Of a stretch of 64,000 nucleotides of DNA, positions 1-10,030 are shown one piece after another. Origin of the DNA: Xanthobacter autotrophicus Py2 (GTDB taxonomy: Bacteria; Pseudomonadota; Alphaproteobacteria; Rhizobiales; Xanthobacteraceae); assembly GCA_000017645.1 (NCBI GenBank), contig CP000781.1:2405501-2469500 (forward strand). The letters are read 5' to 3'. Position numbers and translations under genes: made by a program. The notes under the pieces were generated by a model. That model was not told the origin of the DNA and made no database searches. It saw only the letters and a program-made list of their open reading frames with translations. Position 1 is the first letter of the stretch, and each line of letters opens with the position of its first letter.

Positions 1-317
1 TTACCATCGACCACCTCGATGCCGAGGTCGGCTCGGTCTTCACCTTCCCGGTGCTGATGCTGGGCGGCGCCACCGTCGCCATCGGCGCGCCCCACGTGGA
101 TGGCGCCACCGTCACCGGCGAAGTGGTCGAGCAGACCCGCGGCGACAAGGTGATCGCCTTCAAGAAGCGCCGCCGGCAGAATTCGCGCCGCAAGCGGGGC
201 TTCCGCGCCGACCTCACCGTCGTGCGCATCACCGAGATCTCGGGCCTCGGCGAGACCGTCAAGGCTGAACCCAAGTCCAAGCGCGCGCCGGCTCCCGAAG
301 CCGCTGCCGACGCCTGA
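1..317 (+). CDS. rplU: 50S ribosomal protein L21 (5' end outside window)
   Basis: This is the 3' part of the gene for ribosomal protein L21, a 23S rRNA-binding protein of the large subunit. The reading frame is open from base 3, so the start lies upstream of the window and 104 residues are visible. The visible part holds the family core EVGSVF...VLMLGG, a beta-barrel section and the basic RNA-binding stretch FKKRRRQNSRRKRGF, followed by an Ala/Pro-rich C-terminal tail such as alphaproteobacterial L21 often carries. rpmA (L27) follows 21 bases downstream, the standard rplU-rpmA pair. Confidence 0.95.
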   Translation, partial: TIDHLDAEVGSVFTFPVLMLGGATVAIGAPHVDGATVTGEVVEQTRGDKVIAFKKRRRQNSRRKRGFRADLTVVRITEISGLGETVKAEPKSKRAPAPEAAADA

Positions 318-338
318 TAGCGAACGAGGAGAGCAACA

Positions 339-611
339 ATGGCTCATAAAAAGGCAGGCGGCTCGTCTCGCAACGGTCGTGATTCCGACGGTCGCCGTCT
401 TGGCGTGAAGCGCTTCGGCGGTCAGGACGTGATTCCGGGCAACATCATCGTGCGCCAGCGCGGCACCAAGTGGCATCCCGGCACGAACGTGGGCATGGGC
501 AAGGACCATACCCTCTTCGCCCTGGTGGAAGGCAAAGTCACCTTCCAGACCAAAGCCAACGACCGCACCTACGTATCGGTGCTTCCCCTTGCCGCTGAGG
601 CGGCTGAATAA
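339..611 (+). CDS. rpmA: 50S ribosomal protein L27
   Basis: Ribosomal protein L27, 90 residues, whose N-terminal tail reaches towards the peptidyl transferase centre. The sequence opens [20 protein letters not shown] and contains the family signature around [15 protein letters not shown]. An AGGAGAG ribosome-binding site lies a few bases before the ATG. It is the second gene of the rplU-rpmA operon and is followed by a strong intrinsic terminator. The usual neighbour obgE is not directly next; a GNAT acetyltransferase gene comes first. Confidence 0.98.
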
Positions 612-697
612 ACGGCGAGACCTGAGAATGCAGGTTCCCGCCGGTCACGTCGACCCGGTGGGCGCCTGAGCAGGCCGAACCTCAAAGCTCAGACACG

Positions 698-735
698 AAC
701 CGGGGAGACGGGACACCTCTCCCCGGTTTTCGTTT
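698..735 (+). terminator. Intrinsic terminator of rplU-rpmA
   Basis: An 11-bp perfect stem (AACCGGGGAGA at 698-708 with TCTCCCCGGTT at 718-728), a 9-base loop and a T-rich tail. It ends the ribosomal protein operon just before the acetyltransferase gene. Confidence 0.88.
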
Positions 736-757
736 GTCTGGCCTTGAGGAGCTTGCC

Positions 758-1387
758 ATGACCCTGTGTGAGACGCCGTCCGGAGCACCGCTCGCGGAGA
801 ACTGTATCCCCGTCCTCGAAACCGACCGGCTCGTGCTCCGCGCGCCGCGCCTCGAGGACGTTGCCGCCGTCGCGGAGCTCGCCAACAATCGCAAGATCGC
901 GGAAATGACCGCGAACCTGCCCTTCCCCTACAAGCGCTCCGACGCCCATGCCTTCGTCGAGACGCTGGCCGCCGTTCCGGACGCGGCCACCTTCGCCTTG
1001 TTCCTGAAGGGCGAGGGCGCCCTGACCTTCGCCGGCATGGTGAGCTTCGGCCGCCGCCCGCCCGAACCCGCCCCGGAGATCGGCTACTGGATCGGCGAGC
1101 CCTTCTGGGGCCGCGGGATCGCCACCGAGGCGGTGCGCGCCGTGATCGATTATGCGTTTTCCGAGACCGATCTCCAGCTCCTCATCGGCTCGGCACGCGT
1201 GGTCAATCCGGCCTCGCGCCGGGTGCTGGAGAAGTGCGGCTTCCAATGGTCGGGCGTCGGCCTCACCCGGGTGAAGGCGCTGGGCGCCTCCGTGCCCGTG
1301 GACCGCTTCCAGCTCGACCGGCGCATCTGGGCCTCGCTGCGCGCCTGGGGGTCTACCGCCCTGCCGCGCCATAGCGCGGCCCACTGA
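758..1387 (+). CDS. GNAT family N-acetyltransferase (RimJ/RimL-like)
   Basis: A 209-residue acetyl-CoA-dependent N-acetyltransferase of the RimJ/RimL (Acetyltransf_3) type. The start is typical of the family: LETDRLVLRAPRLED near residues 20-35. The acetyl-CoA-binding strand-loop-helix region contains GYWIGEPFWGRGIATEAVRA, and VNPASRRVLEKCGF is the usual C-terminal signature. I chose the ATG at 758 over an upstream TTG at 734 because GAGGAG (746-751) sits six bases before it. Between rpmA and obgE, rhizobial genomes often carry such a gene. The substrate (ribosomal protein N-terminus or small molecule) cannot be read from sequence. Confidence 0.88.
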   Translation: MTLCETPSGAPLAENCIPVLETDRLVLRAPRLEDVAAVAELANNRKIAEMTANLPFPYKRSDAHAFVETLAAVPDAATFALFLKGEGALTFAGMVSFGRRPPEPAPEIGYWIGEPFWGRGIATEAVRAVIDYAFSETDLQLLIGSARVVNPASRRVLEKCGFQWSGVGLTRVKALGASVPVDRFQLDRRIWASLRAWGSTALPRHSAAH

Positions 1388-1518
1388 GGGCCCCGCGCCA
1401 TCGCGCGGCGCGCGGACGGACCGCCGCGTCATCGCGGGGTGCCTGAAGGCATGGGGCCTTGCGCGGCGACGCCGCGCGGGCCAATCAGGAGTTAGCAACT
1501 CTCCTTCGGATCACGACC

Positions 1519-2037
1519 ATGTCCAATCGTCACGACAAGAAACAGGACGACCTGCCGTACCGCCCCTGCGTGGGCCTGTGTGTGTTCAATGCGGCCGGCA
1601 AGGTCTTCCTCGGCCGGCGCATCGGCGGGCCGGAGCACGTGGACGCCACCCATTCCTGGCAGCTGCCCCAGGGCGGCATCGACAAGGGCGAGGAGCCGTT
1701 CGCCGCCGCCTTGCGCGAGCTCTACGAGGAGACTTCCATGCGCTCGGTGACGAAGCTCGCCGAGGTGGGAGAGTGGTTGTCCTACGATCTGCCGGGTCGA
1801 ATCGCCGGCGAGGCCTGGAAGGGCAAGTATCGCGGCCAGACACAGAAATGGTTCGCCCTGCGCTTCACGGGCCTCGATGCCGAGATCAACATCACCCGCC
1901 CCGGCGGCGGGCATCACAAGCCCGAATTCATGGACTGGCGCTGGGAGAGCCTCGACAAGGTGGCGGACCTCGTCGTGCCGTTCAAGCGCAGGGTCTATGA
2001 CGAGGTGGTGAAGGCCTTCCGCCCGTTCTCCGGATAG
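1519..2037 (+). CDS. rppH: RNA pyrophosphohydrolase (Nudix)
   Basis: A 172-residue Nudix hydrolase matching RppH, which removes pyrophosphate from 5'-triphosphorylated RNA (or cleaves dinucleoside polyphosphates) and so starts mRNA decay. It opens [11 protein letters not shown], and the Nudix box runs from [20 protein letters not shown] to ETSM (Gx5Ex7REUxEExGU type). WLSYDLP and the basic [15 protein letters not shown] segment are typical of the alphaproteobacterial IalA/RppH group. The ATG at 1519 was chosen because the conserved N-terminus begins just after it. The AGGAG upstream is distant (about 27 bases) and could pair with CTCCT at 1501, so the start signal is weak. In Bartonella the homologue was described as an invasion-associated locus. 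Confidence 0.92.
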   Translation: MSNRHDKKQDDLPYRPCVGLCVFNAAGKVFLGRRIGGPEHVDATHSWQLPQGGIDKGEEPFAAALRELYEETSMRSVTKLAEVGEWLSYDLPGRIAGEAWKGKYRGQTQKWFALRFTGLDAEINITRPGGGHHKPEFMDWRWESLDKVADLVVPFKRRVYDEVVKAFRPFSG

Positions 2038-2346
2038 CGAAGCGTCGCTCTTCGCATCTGAATGATGGTGGCGACGGAAGTATCGGGCGGCGAGACGATG
2101 CCTGCCGAGATGAAATCGAAAGAAATAGATTAGGCGACTTCCGAATTTCTAAACAAAATCGCCAATGATGGCTTTATTTCAGGAATGAGACGAACAGAAT
2201 CCCCATTGTAGTCCTGATATACCAGACTTTTTTGTCTGTGGTATGACAGTCCGGGCAGGGTCACCTGTTGCCGCTGGGAGACAGTCAGGGGGGCTGAACT
2301 GCGCTAAGACCCCCTCATCCTGTTTTATCCGGGCTCGGGGGATCAC
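2038..2346. other. Leader/promoter region of the outer-membrane protein gene
   Basis: A 309-base gene-free stretch, more AT-rich than its surroundings. It holds a hairpin with ATACCA/TGGTAT arms around a T-run (2219-2244) and a second with GGGGGG at 2288-2293 and CCCCC at 2310-2314, both upstream of the porin-like gene. They suggest a long structured 5' leader. I could not place a convincing promoter. Confidence 0.4.
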
Positions 2347-3114
2347 ATGCGCAAGTCGCTGCTCGCTACCACCATTCTCGCGGCGATGGTCGCCGCCGGC
2401 GCCGCCCAGGCGGCGGACCTTGCCACCAAGATGCCAGTGAAGGCCGCGCCCGTCGCGCCCGCCTTCAGCTGGACCGGCTTCTACATCGGCGCGCAGGGCG
2501 GCTACGCCTGGGCCGACAACAGCTTCAGCAACACCCACGACCTTTACAACACCTACGCGAACGACGCGAGCTACACGCTCGACGGCGGCCTCGTCGGCGG
2601 CGTGATCGGCTATAACTACCAGATCAACAACATCGTGCTCGGCGTCGAGGCCGATGCCAACTGGGCCGACATCTCCGGCTCGGGCTCCGTCCTGCGCGCC
2701 GGCGAGCTCGCCACGAACTGCATCGTGAGCAACAACCCCTGCTCGTCCAAGATCGACGCGCTCGGCACCATCACCGCCCGCCTCGGCGTCGCCTTCGATC
2801 GTGTTCTGCTCTACGCCAAGGGCGGCGCGGCTTGGGCCAACGTCAAGCACACCGCCGGTAGCACCGACTACGAATATCCGGAGTTCAGCTACAGCGCCTC
2901 CAACAGCAACACCCGTTGGGGCTGGACCGTGGGCGCGGGCGTCGAATGGGCCTTCTTCAACAACTGGTCCGCGAAGGTCGAATACAATTACATCGACCTC
3001 GGCAGCAACGACGTGACCTTCAACTTCGTCCCCAATACCTATATGCCGGCTTATACCTCGACGGCCGACACGACCGTCAATCTGGTGAAGGCCGGCATCA
3101 ACTATCGCTTCTGA
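2347..3114 (+). CDS. Outer-membrane beta-barrel protein (Omp25/Omp31 family)
   Basis: A 255-residue outer-membrane protein of the Omp25/Omp31/RopB-like family common in Hyphomicrobiales. Residues 1-22 form a Sec signal peptide ending AQA. The mature part opens with a Pro/Ala-rich stretch and FSWTGFYIGAQGGYAW, the family's first barrel strand. Alternating aromatic/polar strands follow and the chain ends INYRF, the terminal Phe needed for BAM insertion. Two cysteines (around CIVSNNPC) could form a loop disulfide. It stands alone. Role is likely structural or porin-like; no substrate can be assigned. Confidence 0.9.
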   Translation: MRKSLLATTILAAMVAAGAAQAADLATKMPVKAAPVAPAFSWTGFYIGAQGGYAWADNSFSNTHDLYNTYANDASYTLDGGLVGGVIGYNYQINNIVLGVEADANWADISGSGSVLRAGELATNCIVSNNPCSSKIDALGTITARLGVAFDRVLLYAKGGAAWANVKHTAGSTDYEYPEFSYSASNSNTRWGWTVGAGVEWAFFNNWSAKVEYNYIDLGSNDVTFNFVPNTYMPAYTSTADTTVNLVKAGINYRF

Positions 3115-3497
3115 TAACGACGACGGCACCCGCGGCGGCTTTGCGCGACACGCGCCGACCTGCCGCGGGTGTCGGCATGCCTCGACGGGTGGTGTGACCG
3201 GGTCTCTTGAGGAGCCGTCCGCCAAAGATCTGCGCGGTCGTGCGAAGAAGAGGTGATCCGGAGGCACTTGGTCCCCGGCATTAAAGCAGCCTTTGCCATC
3301 GTCGATCGTTTTTGCATCCGACCGGTGGTTACATCGCTGGAAAATGCTCTCGCTCGGTCGCGTCAGCATCGGGCCGTGAATGGTCATGGATGGCCAGGAC
3401 TCCGGCGGAGGCTGTGCACCAGGCGGTGGTACCACGCGCATGAGTCGCGTGCTCCAGCGAGCCGCCAGGGTCTTTCAGCTGGGCCAAGAGCAGGCGC
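3115..3497. other. Gene-poor interval with an inverted repeat
   Basis: This 383-base stretch lies between two converging genes. An inverted repeat (GGCACCCGCGGC near 3125-3136 with GCCGCGGGTGTC near 3162-3173) follows the porin gene and may act as a T-run-less terminator. The remaining bases hold only short overlapping reading frames with no recognisable protein or ribosome-binding site. Confidence 0.5.
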
Positions 3498-3929
3498 TCA
3501 GGTTTCCGGTCCGGTCGCAATGAAGCGGATGGTCAGGACCCGGGCCGCTGCGACGCGGGCGAACGCCTCGGTCATCAGCACTGGCGTGCAGTTGCTCAGG
3601 GCGAGAATGGCGGCGGCCACGAACTCCCGTTGAAGGTCGGGCGGGCCGGGCAGAATCGAATAGGTGGCCAGCGGCTTGCCGCGCAGCTCGCCCTTGCCTG
3701 TGAGGCCGAAGCGCAGCGTGATCTGGAAGCCCATCGTTCCCGGCGGCGGAACCCAGCAGGCGAACAGAGCGCGGGACAGGTCATCGAAGGAATTGACCGG
3801 CACCGCGTTTGCCGGCGGCCGGGCAGGCGGCTCGGCGCGCGCATCCCCGCCCGACACCGATGCGAGCAGAGCAATCACGAGCGCTGCGAAGAGCCTCTGC
3901 AAAGGGCCGCTGGGCTGAGAGTGGGCCAT
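3498..3929 (-). CDS. Exported protein with TonB/TolA C-terminal-like region, unknown function
   Basis: A 143-residue predicted periplasmic protein that I do not recognise by name. Residues 1-32 form a signal peptide (LFAALVIALLASVSGGDARA). The mature part starts with a Pro-rich linker, then a segment beginning SRALFACWVPPPG and continuing ITLRFGLTGKGELRGKP. That layout, with a Cys-Trp early and a second Cys in LSNCTPV, resembles the C-terminal domains of TolA/TonB-type proteins. It is a lone gene on the minus strand facing the porin gene. The function is unknown. Confidence 0.65.
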   Translation of the reverse strand: MAHSQPSGPLQRLFAALVIALLASVSGGDARAEPPARPPANAVPVNSFDDLSRALFACWVPPPGTMGFQITLRFGLTGKGELRGKPLATYSILPGPPDLQREFVAAAILALSNCTPVLMTEAFARVAAARVLTIRFIATGPET

Positions 3930-4037
3930 CGACCATCATCGGTACGTCAGGTACGGCCTTCAGCCAAGCGGATTGCGCCGTTTACCGCTTGCGCGGTGCG
4001 CTCATGATGTGCCGCCTTCACGAAAGTCGAACCGATT

Positions 4038-4868
4038 TCAGGCGCGCTCCGGCGTGCCGATGGCCTTGCCGTCCGGGCCGAAGAACGGATGCGGGCCGTC
4101 ATAGGCGCCGATGAAGCTGCGATGGGTCACCACGCGGCCGTCGGTGAACAGGTGCAGGGACAGGCTCGGCGGCTCCATGTGGAAGGTGGGCGGCGCCTGC
4201 GGATCGAGGGCGAGGCTCACCGCGTGGGCGGGGGCCGGGCCGATGGTGGCGGCGATGCCGGCGAAGGTGGTGGTCACCGCCCGGTGGACATGGCCGCAGG
4301 TGAAGCCCAGCACCTGGGGCCAGTGCCCGAACACCTCTTCCAGCCCCGCCGCATCGGACAGGTTCTGCACATCCATGTGCCGGATGCCGGTGAGGAACGG
4401 CGGATGATGGGCGCAGACGAAGGCCGGCCGCCCGGGCGTCGCGCCCAATGCGCGGTCGAGGAAGGCGAGGCCCTCCTCCCCCAGCTGGCCATGCGGGCAG
4501 CCGTAGACGGTGGAATCCAGCATCACCAGCCGCAGCGGGAAATCTTCCACCACATAGTTCACCCGGCCGCCGTCGCAGCGTGCCGCAATCTCGGGGAACG
4601 CGGCTAGCAGGCCGGCGGAGGAATCGTGGTTGCCCGGAATGGGTAACAGCGGCATGGGCAGCGCCGCAGTCAGCGCCCGGAAGCGGGCATATTCGGCCGG
4701 ATCGTCAAAATCCGTGAGGTCGCCGGTGACGATCACCACGTCGGGTCGGGGCGCCAGCGCGAGGATGTGGGCGACGGCCGCTTCCAGATAAAGCGCAGTG
4801 TCCACCACCCCGTAGGCGAGGGTGCCGGGGCGGCGGATGTGGGTGTCGGTGAGCTGGGCGATGAGCAT
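4038..4868 (-). CDS. Metallophosphoesterase (CpdA/GpdQ-type phosphodiesterase)
   Basis: A 276-residue calcineurin-like phosphodiesterase with the full set of metal ligands: DTH at residues 8-10, GD at 49-50, GNHD at 79-82, the HHPP motif and GHVHR near the C-terminus. The family hydrolyses cyclic nucleotides, glycerophosphodiesters or phosphonate monoesters using two metal ions. It lies 47 bases after the ABC transporter ATPase gene on the same strand and is probably the last gene of that operon, which suggests that the imported solute is a phosphodiester or related phosphorus compound. That substrate link is inference from position. No signal peptide, so cytoplasmic. Confidence 0.85.
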   Translation of the reverse strand: MLIAQLTDTHIRRPGTLAYGVVDTALYLEAAVAHILALAPRPDVVIVTGDLTDFDDPAEYARFRALTAALPMPLLPIPGNHDSSAGLLAAFPEIAARCDGGRVNYVVEDFPLRLVMLDSTVYGCPHGQLGEEGLAFLDRALGATPGRPAFVCAHHPPFLTGIRHMDVQNLSDAAGLEEVFGHWPQVLGFTCGHVHRAVTTTFAGIAATIGPAPAHAVSLALDPQAPPTFHMEPPSLSLHLFTDGRVVTHRSFIGAYDGPHPFFGPDGKAIGTPERA

Positions 4869-4915
4869 GGGGCAGGATCAGACGAGCAGGATAGTCGGGA
4901 CAGGGCGAATGGAAA

Positions 4916-5973
<1,058 letters not shown>

Positions 5974-5977
<4 letters not shown>

Positions 5978-6780
5978 TTCGCGGCACCCTGCACGGTGCG
6001 GCCGAACAGCTGGAGGGCGACGAGCAGGGGCACGATCATAACGAAGAATACCAGCGTATAGGCGCTCGCGATTTCGAGGCGCATGGAGGCGTAGCTGTCG
6101 GCAAGTCCCACCGGCAGCGTCTTGGTGAGGGGGGTGTGCAGCATCCAGGTGAGGTTGAACTCGCCAATGGAGAGGGTCACCACCATCAGCGCCCCGGCGA
6201 GGATGCCGCCGCGCGCATTGGGCACCACCACTTGGAAGAAGCGTTGCAGCGGCGAGGCGCCGAGCGAGGCGGCACCTTCCTCCAGCGTGCGCACGTCCAC
6301 GGCGGCGAGCACCGCCATCACCGCGCGCAGCATGAAGGGCAGGGTGTAGAGCACATGCCCGGTGAGGATGAACAGCGGGCTCATGCGGAAGTCGCGGATG
6401 CCGCCGTAGGCCAGGATCAACGCCAGCGCCAGCGCGAGGCCGGGGATGGCGACGGGCAGCGTCACCACCTCCTCCACCAGCCGGGTGAGCCGCGACGGCC
6501 GGCGCGCCAGCGCCCATGCCGCCGGCACGCCGATGAGCAGGGTGACGCCGAGGGTGCCCAGTGCGATGGCGATGGAGAGCGCGATGGTGTCGGAATAAAG
6601 CGCCAGCACCTCGCCGATCCATTTCAGCGTGAGGCCGGAGGAGACGCCGCGAAAGTAATTGGCGGTGAAGCCGGCGAGGATCGAGGCACCCGCCGGCACC
6701 ATCAGGAAGGCACAGGCCAGAAGCGTCACCGTCAGCTGGAAGGCGAAGGTAAGGCGGTGGGGTTTCATCGACGCGGTCAT
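5974..6780 (-). CDS. ABC transporter permease (PhnV/PotC-like)
   Basis: A 268-residue inner-membrane permease with about six transmembrane segments. It carries the EAA coupling loop EEGAASLGASPLQRFFQVVVPNARGGI, where the ATPase docks. Membrane segments are evident near residues 12-34, 62-85, 100-125 and 238-258. It lies between a second permease gene (gap of four bases) and the ATPase gene (four-base overlap). Best matches by eye are the second permeases of 2-aminoethylphosphonate or putrescine systems; the substrate is not determined. Confidence 0.9.
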
Positions 6781-6784
6781 GGCC

Positions 6785-7603
6785 TCACCCCGCCGCCGCC
6801 ACGCCGGCGCCCGCGAGATTGCGCGCCAGCGCGAGCACCACCCAGGTGATGAGGCCGAGCGCGATGGAAAGGGCGGCGGCCGTGGCGAAGTTCGCGTTCA
6901 GGGTGAACTCCGTATAGATGGTCATGGCCAGCACATCGATGCGTGTCGCCAGCGTGAAGGCGGTGCCGAAGGCGCCCATGGCGGTGGCAAACGCAATGGC
7001 GCCGGAGGCCACGAGCGCGGGGGCGATGCCGGGCAGGGTCACGTCCCGCAGCACCTGCGCCGGGCTGGCGCCCAGCGAGCGGGCGGCCTCCTCCAGCGCC
7101 GGGTCCAGCTTCTCCACCGCCGCCATGAGGGTGACCAGCACCCGGGGCAGGGAAAAATAGACATAGCCGGCGAACAGCCCGGCCATGGAATAGGCGAATA
7201 CCCACCGCCCCAGCCCGAGTCCCATGGAGAGGCTGGAGAGCAGCCCCTGCCGTCCCGCCAGCAGGATCACCATGAAGCCCACCACCACGCCCGGAAAGGC
7301 CAGCGGCAGGGTCAGCAGGGACACCAGCAGCGGTCGCCCGAAGAAGCGGTTGCGGGCGAGGAACAGGGCCACCACCGTGCCGATGGCCAGCGTCGCCGCC
7401 GTCACTGCGGCCGAGAGCGTCAAGGTGGCGACGAGGGTCGCGAAGTGACGCGGGTTGGTGAGAATGGCGAGATATTCCGCCATGCCGTTTGGCCCGGAGC
7501 CAGCCACGCCGATGAGCCGCACCATGGGCAGCAGGAAGAATGCCGCCACGAACAGGAACAGCGGCAGCAGGAACAGGCGGGCGAGGCGGTCGGCGCTGTG
7601 CAT
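6785..7603 (-). CDS. ABC transporter permease (PhnU/PotB-like)
   Basis: A 272-residue inner-membrane permease, partner of the gene at 5974-6780. Transmembrane segments are clear from residue 8 (RLFLLPLFLFVAAFFLLP) onwards, and the EAA loop reads LEEAARSLGASPAQVLRDVTLPGI. It is separated from the upstream solute-binding protein gene by about 100 bases holding a stem-loop, and from the next permease by four bases. Together the two permeases form the heterodimeric channel. Confidence 0.9.
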   Translation of the reverse strand: MHSADRLARLFLLPLFLFVAAFFLLPMVRLIGVAGSGPNGMAEYLAILTNPRHFATLVATLTLSAAVTAATLAIGTVVALFLARNRFFGRPLLVSLLTLPLAFPGVVVGFMVILLAGRQGLLSSLSMGLGLGRWVFAYSMAGLFAGYVYFSLPRVLVTLMAAVEKLDPALEEAARSLGASPAQVLRDVTLPGIAPALVASGAIAFATAMGAFGTAFTLATRIDVLAMTIYTEFTLNANFATAAALSIALGLITWVVLALARNLAGAGVAAAG

Positions 7604-7660
7604 GGGGTGGGACCGGGTTGGAGAGTGCCGGGGTGATGGCGGCGCAAGGACAGTCGGGCT

Positions 7661-7684
7661 CCCTCCCCCGCAAACGGGAGAGGG
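7661..7684 (-). other. Intercistronic stem-loop after the binding-protein gene
   Basis: CCCTCCCCC (7661-7669) faces GGGAGAGGG (7676-7684) across a 6-base loop, with one mismatch. It lies between the solute-binding protein gene and the permeases. Such hairpins often protect the 3' end of the binding-protein mRNA, giving more binding protein than permease. That role is inference. Confidence 0.45.
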
Positions 7685-7705
7685 CTTTGCCGCGGCTCGT
7701 AGCCC

Positions 7706-8734
7706 TCACTTCACCGCGTTCAGATAGGCTTCCGAGAAGGCCTTCTGGGCGGATTCCATCTTGGCGTAGTCCACCGGCTTGGCGCGGGCATAGTCGGCGG
7801 CGGGCAGGAAGCGGCTCGCCACCTCCGGCGGCAGCTTGATGTCGCGGGCCGGGCGCAGATAGGCCTTGGCCCACATGGTCTGGCCCTTGTCGGAGAGCAC
7901 GTAGTCCAGCACCTTTTTGGCCGCCTCCGGGTGGGGCGCGCCCTTCACCATGGTCATCACATAGGGCACCACCACGCTGCCCTCGCACGGGATGACGAAC
8001 TCGAAGTGGCCCATGTCCGAGTAGCGGGCGCGGTAGGCGTTGAAGTCATAGTCGAACAGGATCGGGATCTCGCCGGAGACCACGCGGGCGTAGGAGGTCT
8101 GCTTCGGCACGATGGGCTGGTTCGCCTGCAGCTTCTTGAAGTATTCGATGCCCGGCTTGAAGTCGTCCAGCGAGCCGCCCATGGCGCCGTTCACCGCCAC
8201 CGCGCCCACATAGCCCACGAAGGCGCTGGTGGGATCGAGATAGCCGACGAGGCCCTTGTATTCCGGTTTCAGCAGGTCGGCCCAGCAGGCCGGAACCGGG
8301 GCGCCGCCCAGCGCATCCTTGTTCACGAACAGGCCGAGGGTGCCGGAGTGGATGGTGAACCAGTTGCCATCCTTGTCCTTCAGGCCGTCCGGGATGTCGG
8401 CGAAGCCCTTGGGCTCATAGGGCTGGGTCACGCCGGCGTCCTTGGCCTTGATGCCGAAGGTGACGCCCAGATAGGCCACATCCGCCACCGGGCTCGCCTT
8501 CTCGGCGATGATCTGGGTGAGGGACTGGCCGGAATTCTTGTTGTCCTGCGGCACGTCGATACCGGTGTCGGCCTTGATGGCCTTCAGCATGCTGCCCCAG
8601 TCGGCCCATTCGGGCGGACAATTGTAGCAGATGGCGTCCGCCGCCGCGGCCGGCCGGCCGGCGAGGGGAAGCGTCGCGAGGGCGAGCGCGGCGAAGGCGC
8701 CGGCTTTGAGGAGGCGGGGAAGGGTGGGGCGCAT
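7706..8734 (-). CDS. ABC transporter periplasmic solute-binding protein
   Basis: A 342-residue extracellular solute-binding protein, the first structural gene of the importer operon. Residues 1-32 are a Sec signal peptide (SRP-like AGAFAALALATLPLAGRPAAAA). The mature protein starts with two cysteines in ICYNCPP. It continues with the SBP_bac fold, seen in YLGVTFGIKAKDAGV, the hinge region around AYRARYSD and a C-terminal KKVLDYVLSDKGQ. The class binds iron, polyamines or phosphonates. The transcription unit also contains a phosphodiesterase, so an organophosphorus ligand is a reasonable guess but not shown. Confidence 0.88.
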   Translation of the reverse strand: MRPTLPRLLKAGAFAALALATLPLAGRPAAAADAICYNCPPEWADWGSMLKAIKADTGIDVPQDNKNSGQSLTQIIAEKASPVADVAYLGVTFGIKAKDAGVTQPYEPKGFADIPDGLKDKDGNWFTIHSGTLGLFVNKDALGGAPVPACWADLLKPEYKGLVGYLDPTSAFVGYVGAVAVNGAMGGSLDDFKPGIEYFKKLQANQPIVPKQTSYARVVSGEIPILFDYDFNAYRARYSDMGHFEFVIPCEGSVVVPYVMTMVKGAPHPEAAKKVLDYVLSDKGQTMWAKAYLRPARDIKLPPEVASRFLPAADYARAKPVDYAKMESAQKAFSEAYLNAVK

Positions 8735-8764
8735 GGCTGGCCTCGGGAGAAGGAGAGGGGCGTT

Positions 8765-9778
8765 CTAAACTCTGGACGCAAGCGTTCCGCCGGGGCGGAG
8801 CGTAAACGGCAGGTGCTCGACACGGGGCGTGGCGCCCGTCTCGATCATGGTGAAGAGCATCGCCACCGCGTGCTCCCCCATGAGGCGGGTGGGCGTATCC
8901 ACCGTGGCGAGGGTGGGGTGAACCGCCCCGCCCAAGGCAATGCCGTCGAAGCCGGCGACGGAGATGTCGTCCGGCACGCGGAGCCCCAGCGTGCGCAGGG
9001 CCCCGACCACGGACAGGGCGAGCAGGTCGTTGGAGCAGAGCGCGGCCGTGGGCGGCGCTCCGGCGCGAAAGAGGCCGGCGAGGGCCTCGGCATGGCTCGG
9101 CGCATCGCCGAGATAATCGAGCTCGAGGGGACCCTCGGGCTCAAGGCCCGCCGCTTCCATGGCGGCGCGGTAGCCCTCAAAGCGGCGGCGGGCGCGATCG
9201 GAGGTGGCGAAGCGGCCGGCGAGGTAGGCGATGCGCCGGTGGCCGGCCGCGATCATGGTCTCGGTGAGGGCGCAGGTGGCGCCGGCGTTGTCCACGCACA
9301 CGGCGGCCCGGCCGGGGCGGGCCGGTTCGTTGTGGACCAGCACGTAGGGGATGCCCTCCGCCTCCAGCAGGTCGAGGGTGGCATTCTCGCAGGCATCGGC
9401 GACAGTGAGGATGAGGCCGGCCACGTTCTGGGCGACCAGCGTCTCCACCAACTCGGCCTCGGCACCGGGCTCATAATCGGTGGCGGTGAGCAGCAACGTG
9501 TGCTGCCGCTCCCGCGCCGCCGACTGCATGCCGGCCACCGAGGCTGCGAACACCGGGTTGGTCAGGCTGGGGATGACCACGCCCAGCGTCCGGGTGCGCA
9601 GGGTCTTCAGCGCGCGGCCGATCTCGCTCGGGCGGAAGCCGAGTTCAGCGACGGCGGCCCGCACGCGCGCCTCAACAGCTGTGCTGGTGGGGGCCGAGCG
9701 GTTGATGACCCGGCTGACGGTGGCGATGGAGCAGCCGGCGCGTTCGGCGACGGTGCGAATGGTGACGATGCGTGCCAT
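8765..9778 (-). CDS. LacI family transcriptional regulator
   Basis: A 337-residue LacI/PurR-type repressor. Residues 5-24 form the helix-turn-helix (IRTVAERAGCSIATVSRVIN), followed by a hinge helix region and a periplasmic-binding-like ligand domain (TLGVVIPSLTNPVFA; SNDLLALSVVGALRTLGLRVPDDISVAGFDGI). The gene lies 30 bases upstream of the solute-binding protein gene on the same strand, so it probably heads the operon. A LacI-type operator lies 40 bases before its start, which points to autoregulation and joint control of the importer. Confidence 0.92.
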   Translation of the reverse strand: MARIVTIRTVAERAGCSIATVSRVINRSAPTSTAVEARVRAAVAELGFRPSEIGRALKTLRTRTLGVVIPSLTNPVFAASVAGMQSAARERQHTLLLTATDYEPGAEAELVETLVAQNVAGLILTVADACENATLDLLEAEGIPYVLVHNEPARPGRAAVCVDNAGATCALTETMIAAGHRRIAYLAGRFATSDRARRRFEGYRAAMEAAGLEPEGPLELDYLGDAPSHAEALAGLFRAGAPPTAALCSNDLLALSVVGALRTLGLRVPDDISVAGFDGIALGGAVHPTLATVDTPTRLMGEHAVAMLFTMIETGATPRVEHLPFTLRPGGTLASRV

Positions 9779-9818
9779 CCAGCGATCCTGAAGCCGGCGA
9801 CTGGAGGCCGTCCAGTCC

Positions 9819-9834
9819 GTGAAATCGTTTTCAC
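9819..9834 (-). promoter_or_regulatory. LacI-type operator
   Basis: GTGAAATCGTTTTCAC is a near-perfect 16-base palindrome with the central CG typical of LacI-family sites. It lies 40 bases upstream of the lacI-like start codon, so the regulator probably represses its own operon. Confidence 0.7.
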
Positions 9835-9952
9835 GAACTTATTCTACAAAGCACGACAGGCATATGACCGTTGGCGCGATCCTTTGAAACGGGACCTCGG
9901 CTGTGCGTCTCGCAGCGGATCGCGGTGACCCTGACCTCATGTGCAAACGCGG

Positions 9953-9982
9953 ACAGCGGGCGTGCTGGAGCACGCCCGCTGT
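9953..9982 (-). terminator. Strong hairpin, likely terminator of the CpxP-like gene
   Basis: ACAGCGGGCGTGCT (9953-9966) and AGCACGCCCGCTGT (9969-9982) form a perfect 14-bp stem (in practice 12 bp with a 6-base loop). It lies 49 bases past the stop of the CpxP-like gene on the minus strand. The T-tail is short (TTT). Confidence 0.6.
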
Positions 9983-10030
9983 GGGGAAGGGAGGATCAAG
10001 GGCGGCGAGACTCCCTTCCTTCGCTGAGCC

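Noticed and set aside
3329..3520. A 63-codon frame on the minus strand between the porin and the exported protein
   Set aside because: No ribosome-binding site, no family resemblance and it overlaps the end of a better supported gene.
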